This document shows positions 25,563 to 34,800 of a DNA stretch of 64,000 bases, piece by piece. Within the stretch, counting starts at the first letter, position 1, and each line of letters opens with the position of its first letter. Under the pieces are notes generated by a model. The model ran no database searches. It had not been told where the DNA came from and worked only from the letters and a program-made list of their open reading frames with translations. The stretch is from Peribacillus sp. FSL E2-0218 (GTDB lineage Bacteria > Bacillota > Bacilli > Bacillales > DSM-1321). The translations under genes were made by a program, and so were the position numbers. Where the stretch lies: contig NZ_CP150304.1 in the NCBI RefSeq assembly GCF_037992945.1, positions 4,912,501-4,976,500 on the forward strand, given 5' to 3'.

Positions 25563-28527
25563 TCCAGGGAAATTAAAAATCAAAATAGCGGCTCTCGAAA
25601 ACGGATCCTACGCCCTTGGTGCCGTCAATGAGGACAATGCCTTCCTCAACACGAATCATATACGCAGGCTGCTCTTCAATTGGGATGACGCAAGCTTTTA
25701 TGGCACGAAAATGGCTACCGATACCATGGATGGAAATCCTGTATTCATTCTTGATGCGTGGGGACTTCTCAATTTTTTTGCGAAGGAGAGCTTCAACTCC
25801 TTCATCGAATGGGAATGGTCCGAGATATCATCGCTTTGCCTGGCAGCGGCTCCCGTCCTTCATGAATCCATCGAGGCGGGCATCCCAGTGCCCGATTTCA
25901 CCAATCTGCAGCTGGACTCCATCGGCTGGAAGCTGCCGGAAGAAGTCGAGGAGGAATTCGTCCCTTCCTTTTGGGAAGAAAGCATTGCATTGGATCTACC
26001 TTCTCCAGAAGCGGAAACGAATCGGACATTCATCGAGAAGTGGTATAACGGTGCCGCTAACATGTATTTAAAGAACTATTCACCCATGCACCATAAATGG
26101 AGCGAAGCCGTCGGCGCATTAAAGGATTCAAGACTATCTCCGGAAGAATTGCAGGCCTTTTTTGACAAAGAGAGCTGGCAGGAATGGCTAGGGGCAAAGC
26201 CGGATCCGAAGCCTTTCACTATTGGACTCCGGTTAACGGAGCCACCTGACGGCAATGGGCCCTGGGTGCTCGACGTAACCCTCCGTTCCAAAAGGGATGA
26301 AAATATCGTTGAAACCTATACCGGAAAAAAACTGCCGCGCGGCTGGAACAAATATGCTAGCGAAGTGGTGCGGGCCACGAAACGCTGGCAGCTCGTCGTG
26401 CCTTGGCTTGGAGAAAACGGAAGGTTGAAAAGGGAAATTTCGGAAACGGACGCCTGGGAGTTCTTGACCGATGCAAGTGAAAAACTTCTTTTCCTTGGCG
26501 TTGAAATCCTCCTTCCCTCCTGGTGGTTAGCCCTGAAGGAGTCCTCCTTGAAGGTGAAGGCCAAAGTAAAGAGCCAATCCAACCGCGGTCCTTCTTACGT
26601 AGGGCTGAAGGCTTTAATGGATTTTGATTGGCGTTTCTCATTGAATGGCAAGGAGCTCACCGAGGCGGAGTTCGAGGAGCTCGTCGACCAAAAAAGGCGG
26701 CTCGTCTTCATTCGCGGTCAATGGGTCAAGCTTGATCCGGCTTTCATTAAACAAATTCAGGTACTGATGGAAACAGCCAACGAAAAAGGAATACAGCTGT
26801 CAGACCTGCTGCAGCAGGAATTATTGAATGGAGAAGATGAAGGTGGAGATATCGATGCGGAAAATGAAGATATGCTCCGAATTCAATTTGAATTGAATCA
26901 GGAGCTCCGTAAGATGATCGGAAGGCTCAGGGAAGCCAAAAACATATCCCTCCTTCCCGTCCCTACCGAACTTCAAGGCGACCTGCGCCCCTATCAAAAG
27001 CTGGGCATGAGCTGGCTGCTTTTTTTAAGGGAGCATGGCTTTGGCGCTTGCCTAGCCGACGATATGGGGCTGGGGAAAACAGTCCAGATGATTGCCTACC
27101 TGCTTCATGTCAAAAACAAAGAAGGAGCCGGTAAAGAGCTGCCCGTCACATCCAGTGACGAACAAAAGAGTGAAACGATCATCGTCGAAGAGGAAGTCGG
27201 CCCAGGGGTCAGTGATGCAGAAGATCCCCTTGTCCCCACTCCTGAACCTATATCCGTACAATCTGCGCTCATCGTCTGCCCTACGTCGGTCCTTGGCAAC
27301 TGGCAGAAGGAATTGGAAAAATTCGCGCCGACACTTAAAGTCCACCTTCATTACGGATCGAATCGTTCAAAAGGCGATACCTTCGCCAAAAATGCGGCAC
27401 AGCACGATATTGTGTTAACCTCATATGGCCTGACGCACCAAGATGTCGCTGAGCTCTCCTCCATCCAATGGAGCAGCGTCATCCTCGATGAAGCACAGAA
27501 CATCAAGAATGCCCAAACCAAGCAATCCAAGGCAGTCCGTAAGCTCAATGGCCAGCATCATATCGCTTTATCGGGTACCCCCATGGAAAACCGCTTAAGT
27601 GAGCTATGGGCGATTTTCGATTTCATTAACAAAGGATATCTTGGAACGCTGGGCCAATTCCAGGAAAAATATGTGGCCACCATCGAACGGGATGAACAAA
27701 AAGATAAAATCAAGGAATTGCAGCGTTTAATACAGCCGTTCTTGCTCCGTCGTACAAAAAGGGATAAAGATGTCGCACTCAACCTTCCCGATAAGCAGGA
27801 GCAGAAGGAGTTCGTCCCGCTTACTACCGAACAAGCATCGTTGTATGAACAGCTGATCAAGGATACCTTCACTGATATCGAACAACTATCAGCCTTTGAA
27901 CGAAAAGGCATCATCCTGCAGATGCTGAACAAGCTGAAGCAGCTTTGCAATCACCCAGCTCTTTATTTAAAAGAAATGGATAAGGAAAACATCCTGAAGG
28001 CGGCTAACCGATCTGGCAAACTCGAGAAGCTTACCGAGCTTGTTGATGCCGTCCGCGAACAAGATGAAAGCTGTCTCATTTTCACCCAATATATCGGGAT
28101 GGGCAACATGATGAAAGAATTGCTGGAAAAACGGTATAACATCGAAGTTCCATTCCTGAACGGGAGTGCAAACAAGAAGCAGCGCGATGATATGATTACA
28201 CGCTTCCAAGATGGCGAATTCCCCATCTTCATTCTTTCATTAAAGGCTGGCGGCACCGGTCTTAACCTAACGGAAGCAAACCACGTGATCCATTATGATC
28301 GCTGGTGGAACCCGGCTGTCGAGAATCAAGCCACGGATCGTGCCTACCGAATTGGACAGCAGCGATTCGTTCATGTTCATAAGCTAATCTGTACAGGGAC
28401 ACTGGAAGAAAAGATTGATCAAATGCTCGATAAAAAACAAGCATTGAACGACGAAATCATCAGCAGTGACAACTGGATCACCGAACTTTCCACAGAGGAA
28501 ATCAAGGACCTGGTCGCTCTTCAATAA
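25555..28527 (+). CDS. SNF2-family DEAD/DEAH-box helicase (YwqA-like)
   Basis: 990 aa. The N-terminal 450 residues are the bacterial SNF2-associated region. The ATPase core has LADDMGLGKTVQMIAYL (Walker A), CPTSVLGNW (Ia), ILDEAQNIKN (Walker B, DEAQ), ALSGTPMENRLSELW (III), IFTQYIGMGNMM (IV), SLKAGGTGLNLTEANHVIH (V) and the RWWNPAVENQATDRAYRIGQ segment (VI). An acidic, Pro/Ser-rich insert of about 45 residues (roughly 525-570) separates motifs I and Ia and is probably a disordered loop. SNF2 enzymes move along double-stranded DNA using ATP. Second gene of the SWIM operon. Confidence 0.93.
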   Translation: MFNPGKLKIKIAALENGSYALGAVNEDNAFLNTNHIRRLLFNWDDASFYGTKMATDTMDGNPVFILDAWGLLNFFAKESFNSFIEWEWSEISSLCLAAAPVLHESIEAGIPVPDFTNLQLDSIGWKLPEEVEEEFVPSFWEESIALDLPSPEAETNRTFIEKWYNGAANMYLKNYSPMHHKWSEAVGALKDSRLSPEELQAFFDKESWQEWLGAKPDPKPFTIGLRLTEPPDGNGPWVLDVTLRSKRDENIVETYTGKKLPRGWNKYASEVVRATKRWQLVVPWLGENGRLKREISETDAWEFLTDASEKLLFLGVEILLPSWWLALKESSLKVKAKVKSQSNRGPSYVGLKALMDFDWRFSLNGKELTEAEFEELVDQKRRLVFIRGQWVKLDPAFIKQIQVLMETANEKGIQLSDLLQQELLNGEDEGGDIDAENEDMLRIQFELNQELRKMIGRLREAKNISLLPVPTELQGDLRPYQKLGMSWLLFLREHGFGACLADDMGLGKTVQMIAYLLHVKNKEGAGKELPVTSSDEQKSETIIVEEEVGPGVSDAEDPLVPTPEPISVQSALIVCPTSVLGNWQKELEKFAPTLKVHLHYGSNRSKGDTFAKNAAQHDIVLTSYGLTHQDVAELSSIQWSSVILDEAQNIKNAQTKQSKAVRKLNGQHHIALSGTPMENRLSELWAIFDFINKGYLGTLGQFQEKYVATIERDEQKDKIKELQRLIQPFLLRRTKRDKDVALNLPDKQEQKEFVPLTTEQASLYEQLIKDTFTDIEQLSAFERKGIILQMLNKLKQLCNHPALYLKEMDKENILKAANRSGKLEKLTELVDAVREQDESCLIFTQYIGMGNMMKELLEKRYNIEVPFLNGSANKKQRDDMITRFQDGEFPIFILSLKAGGTGLNLTEANHVIHYDRWWNPAVENQATDRAYRIGQQRFVHVHKLICTGTLEEKIDQMLDKKQALNDEIISSDNWITELSTEEIKDLVALQ

Positions 28528-28532
28528 GGAAC

Positions 28533-28571
28533 AAAAGGAGAATGCCTATCGAATCGGCATTCTCCTTTTTC
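28533..28571. terminator. Bidirectional terminator between snf2 and lysE-like genes
   Basis: AAAAGGAGAATGCC pairs with GGCATTCTCCTTTT across a 9-base loop, with T5 on the plus side and T4 on the minus side, between two convergent genes. Confidence 0.92.
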
Positions 28572-28595
28572 CGTTTGATGGAGTGAAAATCGATT

Positions 28596-29204
28596 CTAAA
28601 AAATCGAACTCAATAAATAAAGAGCCGTAATCCAGATGATGATGGCCGATACTTTATTTAACATACCAAGGAACTTGCCAGTAGTATCAACCTTTTTCAG
28701 CAATCGTCCCGCCAAACATAGTCCATGGAACCAGCACCATGACACTGCGATGCACGTAACCGTGAAAATCACTTTATCTGTTCCTGAATATACAAGCGAG
28801 CTCGATCCGATTACACCGATCGTATCCAAGATTGCATGTGGATTGAGCAATGATACCGATAAAGCAAAAATTATCTGTTTTTTTGCTGACATTTGCTTAG
28901 TTTCCGCATCTGCTTGTGGAGTGGCACCGGAAGACCAAATCTGAAAACCCATATACAATAAAAATGTGATTCCCATAATGAGCAATGCCAGATGCAGCCA
29001 ATCATATTGCATGACAATCAACGAAACGCCGAAGATGGCCAACAGAATGAGTGCCGAATCACAAATGGCAGCAGTGATCGTTGCAGGCAAAGCCCTTTTT
29101 ATGGTCGGCTGGATTGCTCCCTGATTGAAAATAAATACATTCTGCACGCCTAATGGCAGGATCAAGCCTAACGCCAATAGCAATCCATGAAAAAATGGTC
29201 CCAT
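28596..29204 (-). CDS. LysE/ArgO-type amino acid exporter
   Basis: 202 aa, about six membrane helices. GLILPLGVQNVFIFNQGA at residues 12-29 is the LysE-family signature. ATG 29204 with AAGGAGGAAGG upstream is preferred to an upstream ATG at 29285, which adds 27 residues unlike the family. LysE proteins export basic amino acids such as Arg or Lys by proton exchange; substrate here is inferred from family. It is divergent from a MocR-type PLP regulator, a frequent regulator-target arrangement. Confidence 0.9.
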   Translation of the reverse strand: MGPFFHGLLLALGLILPLGVQNVFIFNQGAIQPTIKRALPATITAAICDSALILLAIFGVSLIVMQYDWLHLALLIMGITFLLYMGFQIWSSGATPQADAETKQMSAKKQIIFALSVSLLNPHAILDTIGVIGSSSLVYSGTDKVIFTVTCIAVSWCWFHGLCLAGRLLKKVDTTGKFLGMLNKVSAIIIWITALYLLSSIF

Positions 29205-29383
29205 ACGAATACCTTCCTCCTTCACTTTCAGTATAATGAAAAAAACAAAGGAATTGACCATCCATTCGGGAGTGCTTTCACCCAACCAATCAATAATGAA
29301 TCGTATATGAAAGGAGTGTTTTCCTTATCGTTATCGAATGGAGACCAAACCGGAACTCAAGCCTATCCCTTCACCAGCAAATA

Positions 29384-30772
29384 GTGGATTGGATGAAACA
29401 GCAAATAACAAGCGGGGAATGGCCAGTGGCCACCAAGCTTCCATCGCAGCGCTCATTGGCGGATTCTTTTGGAGTAAACCGAAGTACGATCATTACAGCT
29501 ATTGATGAGCTGATTGCAGACGGACTATTGGAAACGAAGGTGGGATCCGGTACATTCGTTTCCAATAACACTTGGAACGTGCTAGCCGCAAGTAAGCAGC
29601 CCGACTGGAGAAAATATGTCCGGAACGGACTGCATGAACCCAATATACAGACGATTCAAGACATTAACCTTCATGAAGCGGACACTGCCATGATCCGATT
29701 GGGCACCGGCGAGCTTTCCCCCTCGCTTTTGCCTGTTAAAAAAATCGAGCGGACGCTGCAATCCACCGCTTTTGATGCATATTCATTAGGCTATTCCGAA
29801 CCGAAGGGCGATAAAAGACTGCGGCAAAGCATAAGTGATCATTTAAAGGAAAAAGGAGTAAACGTAAGTCCCGGCTCGCTCATGATCGTCTCCGGAGGGC
29901 TTCAGGCACTCCAATTGATCGCAGTTGGCTTGCTTCCAAAAGGATCGTTGATCTTACATGAATCACCTTCTTATTTGAATTCGGTTCACCCCTTTCAATC
30001 TGCGGGCATGCATTTGGCCGGCCTATCCAAACAAGGCCGGGGAACTATCCCGAATCAAATAAAGCGGATCAACAGGAAGCGGAAAGCGTCTCTATTGTAT
30101 ACGGTCCCAACGTTTAACAACCCAACCAATGCGACTTGGACAAAAGAAGAAAGGTTGGATCTTCTATCCATATGCAAAAAGGAGCAAATCCCGATTATTG
30201 AAGATGACGTTTATAGTGATTTATGGTTGGAAAAAGAACCACCGCCACCCTTAAAATCCTTTGATGCCGATGGCCTGGTCTTGCACATCGGCAGTATGTC
30301 GAAAACATTGAGCCCAGGGTTGCGCATCGGGTGGATTGCTGGTCCGATGCCTGTTATTGAACGTCTGGCAGATATAAAAATGCAAATGGACTACGGCTCG
30401 AGTGCACTTTCGCAGCACCTTGTAGCCACATGGTTATCACAGGGCCTTTATTCGAAACATTTAGATTGGCTGCGCCGTGAATTGCTGGCACGCAGGGACT
30501 TCACACTGGCTCTACTCAATCAATATTTTGAAGGGATTGCCAAATGGCAAACACCTCAAGGCGGATTTTATATATGGGTAGAATTAGGCAAACCAATTGT
30601 GAACCCGACCCTTTTCAAGCTAGCGATAAAAGAGCACCTGCTCATCAATCCTGGGTACATATATGAACCAAATAACCATACACATCTTCGGCTCTCGTAC
30701 TCATATGCCTCCGAGGATCAACTGGCTTATGGGATTCAAACCCTCTCGAACATCATCCGGCGATTGATTTGA
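29384..30772 (+). CDS. MocR-type regulator (GntR wHTH fused to PLP aminotransferase domain)
   Basis: 462 aa from GTG 29384. Winged-helix residues (KLPSQRSLADSFGVNRSTI, LIADGLLETKVGSGTFV) are followed by a fold-type-I aminotransferase domain with LMIVSGGLQALQLI, PTFNNPTNATW, EDDVYSDLW and the PLP lysine in GSMSKTLSPGLRIGW. The frame stays open upstream to 29300 and encodes EWRPNRNSSLSLHQQI, which belongs to the first helix of the GntR domain (compare the usual L-Y-Q-Q-I), so the true start is probably about 20 residues earlier. AAAGGAG at 29310-29315 fits a non-standard start such as ATC near 29327. MocR proteins sense amino compounds via PLP; the divergent LysE gene is the obvious target. Confidence 0.9.
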   Translation: MDWMKQQITSGEWPVATKLPSQRSLADSFGVNRSTIITAIDELIADGLLETKVGSGTFVSNNTWNVLAASKQPDWRKYVRNGLHEPNIQTIQDINLHEADTAMIRLGTGELSPSLLPVKKIERTLQSTAFDAYSLGYSEPKGDKRLRQSISDHLKEKGVNVSPGSLMIVSGGLQALQLIAVGLLPKGSLILHESPSYLNSVHPFQSAGMHLAGLSKQGRGTIPNQIKRINRKRKASLLYTVPTFNNPTNATWTKEERLDLLSICKKEQIPIIEDDVYSDLWLEKEPPPPLKSFDADGLVLHIGSMSKTLSPGLRIGWIAGPMPVIERLADIKMQMDYGSSALSQHLVATWLSQGLYSKHLDWLRRELLARRDFTLALLNQYFEGIAKWQTPQGGFYIWVELGKPIVNPTLFKLAIKEHLLINPGYIYEPNNHTHLRLSYSYASEDQLAYGIQTLSNIIRRLI

Positions 30773-30803
30773 GCCCAGGAAAATCTGCTTAGACATGACT
30801 TAG

Positions 30804-30827
30804 GGGCTGCCATGGCAGCCCTCTCCT
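30804..30827 (+). terminator. Palindrome after the MocR gene, possible terminator
   Basis: GGGCTGCCATGGCAGCCC (30804-30821) is an 18-bp perfect palindrome followed by TCTCCT; no strong T-run. Confidence 0.5.
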
Positions 30828-30861
30828 AATTAAACTAAAGATGACCCTACGGAGAAGCTGC

Positions 30862-31263
30862 TCACCTTTTTATGATTTTCTCACTCAAATTGGTGATGAA
30901 AAAGGAATGGTGTTTTCCATGATCGATCATGATATGCTCCAGAATTGCAGTTAGCGCGCTGCCTTTATTCACCTGATATTCTTCCGGAATCTCTTCAATC
31001 GTGATCATTTCTTTATGTGGGTCATATTTAATGGATGTCCTGGCGCCCTTTTCGAAGAAAGAAAGAGTTACTAATTGACATAGTGGAAAATTTTGATAAG
31101 TTGAATCCGAGAGGGGCTTTCTTTCAAATGGAGAACTGACATGTTGAAGCGCATCAAAAAAACTCGGTTTTGCCAGGGAAGCCGGGGCCCTGTTCCTTCT
31201 TTCAATTTTCACTGTAATTCCACGAACACCCTCCTTATTGCTCGAGTCCTTCTTATAATTCAT
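30862..31263 (-). CDS. Hypothetical protein, 133 aa
   Basis: Real by its strong ribosome site (AAAGGAGGGAGTTT before the ATG) and isolation between gaps. Soluble; the N-terminus is basic (KIERRNRAPASLAKP) and the C-terminal half mixed alpha/beta (ARTSIKYDPHKEMITIEEI, ALTAILEHIMIDHGKHH). No signal peptide, membrane helix or known motif recognised. Confidence 0.65.
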   Translation of the reverse strand: MNYKKDSSNKEGVRGITVKIERRNRAPASLAKPSFFDALQHVSSPFERKPLSDSTYQNFPLCQLVTLSFFEKGARTSIKYDPHKEMITIEEIPEEYQVNKGSALTAILEHIMIDHGKHHSFFITNLSEKIIKR

Positions 31264-31858
31264 AAACTCCCTCCTTTCATTGGTTCTTTATACCTAATTC
31301 TTTTCACTCGTTCCATTTACCTGCTAAATTATAAAAATATTTTCATATAACCCAATAAACGGTTTTAAAAACTGCTCCAAACAAAAAAGTTTGTCAGCAA
31401 TTGAATCCTCTCTCCGATTTATGCACGAATCGTTACCTGATTGGAACGAAGGGTGCGAAACTCCTGCTGGAATTCGTGTCCAGGGAAGACACCGCAGTCG
31501 CCTATCAAGATGGCTCAAGGACCGCCACGATAAGCCGAGTTCCAGCAGTGTAATGAGAGGGTCTAAGGAAAGTAACTCGCGAATTTAACGACTTTACTCG
31601 TGATTTTCGAGCTTTTACTAGCGAGTTCAGTCTTTGCATCGAATTTGAGGCAGGTTTTCCACTTTTACATGCTTTTTGTACCGTTTCCCGCCAGCTACAA
31701 ATAGGATCATCGGGATTCCCTCCAGGGTAGGACATTCCCGGAGCGCCGGCAGGGCAATGGAACGCTCATAGGGATCATTCCTCCAACTTTCACGTATCAA
31801 AACCAAAAAAACTGTAGACAAACTCCATTAATACCCGAGTTTGTCTACAGTATGGGAT
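31264..31858. other. Gene-free interval with repeat copy F and hairpin copy 3
   Basis: 31447-31550 is a decayed inverted copy of the dispersed repeat (GTGCGAAACTCCTGCTGGAA, GATGGCTCAAGGACCGCCAC). 31812-31850 is the third GTAGACAAACTC hairpin. Short open frames across both are by-products of the repeat; no ribosome-site-supported gene found. Confidence 0.6.
31812..31850. repeat. GTAGACAAACTC hairpin, copy 3
   Basis: CTGTAGACAAACTC (31812-31825) pairs with GAGTTTGTCTACAG (31837-31850), 14 bp perfect. It lies 8 bases beyond the stop of the minus-strand protease gene, as copy 2 does for the LTA synthase-like gene. Confidence 0.8.
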
Positions 31859-34800
31859 TTATTTCTTTGCTTTGACTATGTTGTATTCCTTCTTCGATTC
31901 ATTGCCGGCAAGATCGGTCACTTTAAACACGATTTTGTTGTTGCCCGATTTGAGCGGCAGTTCCAATTTCTTTATCTCTTTCTTAAAAGCCCTCATTTTG
32001 TATGGTTCCTTGAACTCATTATAGAAAACTTCACTTCCGTTCAAGTAAAGGCGGATTTCATCGAAATTATCCTCCACCGTCACGTCCACCTTCGGATTTT
32101 TCGCTTTTGCTCCCACAGTTGCCGGCACGCCTTTAACCTTCAAGCCTGGTTTTGTCGTATCGACCATGAACACCTTTTTAAACGATACCGTGTTATCCCA
32201 ATTGTCTGTCGCTTTGACCGTCATGCTTTGGACGCCATCTGCATATTTCTTTTCATAAGAGAATTCATATTTCTTATTCGTTTTGTTATACGTTACAGGG
32301 ACCGTTTGGTTATCGATTTTAAATTCCTTGATTTTCGATGCTTCCTCGATTTCCCCCGTTATTTTGATTTTACTTTTATTGTTCACGCTTAAGGTTTCAG
32401 GACTTTTAATTTTCACAGCCGGTGCATAGTTATCGATTGGCGCCGAATCCTTGGCTAATTCCGTTTCGGCCGCTTTTTCATTGCCTGCATTGTCAATCGC
32501 CACCACCTGTACCTTTTCCCCTCGTAGATCAGGCAGGGTGAATTGTTTCGAAGTCGCCGGAAGCGGCTTTTCCACGATTGATTTTCCGTCGACCTGTACA
32601 TCATAATAAGCTATTCCCGAACCATTCAGATTATCTTTACCTTGGATCGTCAACACATTACCCTTTTTCGAAATCCTGACAGTTGGCTTTACCGTATCGA
32701 TTCTGATCGGCATTTTATATGTCTGCCATTTTGCACCCTCGTAATCTATCATCGCTTTAATTTCAAAATAATAGACACCATCTTTGGCCAATGCATTATT
32801 GACCTTCCCATCCCATTTCCGGGCTGGATCAAGTGTATAAGCAGTTCCTTCCCCACTATCATAATAGTTCTTGCTCACATTATTCTCGGTGCGAAGTTTC
32901 CTTACTTGTTTGTTTTCACCATTCAGGATGCTGTACTCTACCTTTTTTGCGTTCCTCAAGAATGATAGAAGCGGCACGAAGTCATCCTGTGCGCCATCAC
33001 CATTCGGGGAAATCGCAATGCGTTTGCTGTCGAATGAATCTGCTACACGGTCACGGCCAAGGTAATCGAAATCTTTACCTGTTGTCGTTACTGCGCCCGC
33101 CGCGCCATAGAAAGACTTTTTATCATATACCGTCCCATCAAGGATCGGTGCCTTATCCCACTCTCCCTTGAACCCTACATACGGTACATGCAGCTCCGGG
33201 TTGGTGTCTGCTGGATCCTTCAAAGTAACGAACCCCTCCACAAAATATCCATTCGGGAAGACCTTGTCAATGTCGACAAGCGTCTGAAGATCATCGCCAA
33301 GCACTTTTGCTTTGGATATGTCGACTTTCACTTCAAAGGTTACCGACTTTTTCGCCGGTACCGTTATTTTGTTTGTATCTTTATTATTGATTTTGATTGA
33401 AGCGTCCTTAATTTCCTGCGCTTCCAACTGATGAGCGGAATAGCCGAGTTGACCTTGGATGGCGTAGTCCGTTTGAATATTTCCTTTTACATCATATTTG
33501 ACTGCTTTGTTGCTGAAATTCTCGACCTTCAAGCTAAAAGCAAACGTATTGCCAACCTCTTTCATGGCTACCTTCGCTTCTTTCGTGAATGCCTCCGTCA
33601 CGACGGCTGGCGTGGACAATGCTGAATGAAGCTGCATGACTCCAGCTCCCTGCCTGCGTGGCGAATAAGGATTTTCCCAACCAAGTGCCTTGTTGACGAC
33701 CCCTTGATCCTTCACTGGTCTTGACGTGTTCATCATCAGGTTTTTAGCCAAATTGGTTCGTGCATGTCCTGTTAATTTAAAGTCTTTATCCACTCTTTCC
33801 AGAACAAGGGCAGAGCCGCCGGAAACATGTGGTGCCGCCATCGAGGTACCACTCATCATCCCATATTCATCATTGTTCAACGTCGAGTATATCTGCCCGC
33901 CTGGAGCAGTGATTTCTGGCTTGAAGTCCAAATTCGGCGCAACGCCCCACGAACTGAAGGCACTCATTTTTCCCGCTTCCGGGTTTGCCGATTTTGTTTT
34001 ATCGCCATTGAAGCTGACCTTAACCTTTTCTCCAGCAGTTATGGCCGTTTTCAGCTTAGCTCCATCTGATTTCAGCATGAACAGCTGGGGAATCGTTATG
34101 CTTGCATCCGTCTGCATCGAAATGTACCCATCGGCATTATTAAAAATAATTACGCCGGCAGCCCCTGCTGCCTGGGCATTCTTAGCCTTATCGATAAAAG
34201 AAAGCGTGCCGCGCTCTATGAGGGCAAACTTGCCTTTCACATCAACTTTCGCAAGCTCCTCTGGCGACCCGATTCCTGCAGCAACCAAGTCATACGTTTT
34301 TTCCTTTAACGCATTCGGATGTACGCTTGATGCCGACATGAACGGAGCCTTGCCTTCTTGTCCGTTAATATTAAAGGTCACCGCATCCAAATCCATAAAG
34401 TTATTCTCGACGGATGCCACTTGGACCGAGTCATAAGCAACACCAGGTGAACCTGATACGCCAATATCGGGGTTGGAGGCTGATGGATTGGCAAATCCAT
34501 TACCGAAGTGAGCCGAGTTTCCTGCCGAGATCGACATGAGAATCCCGTTATCTACAGCTCTCGATACCGCCTGCTGCTCGGGATCGTCCTCTGATACAAA
34601 GCCTGCAGTCGAGCCAAGGCTCATATTCAGTACATCCGCCCCTAAAATGATGGCATCGTCGATTGCCTTGATATAAATATCGCCCCATGTCGTCTTCATG
34701 GCAGGATCATTTCCGAATACCTTCAAAGCAAGCAGCTGGGCTTCTGGAGCAACCCCTTTAATTCCGCCGTGCTCTTCATCTCCATTGGCGCCAGCCGTTC

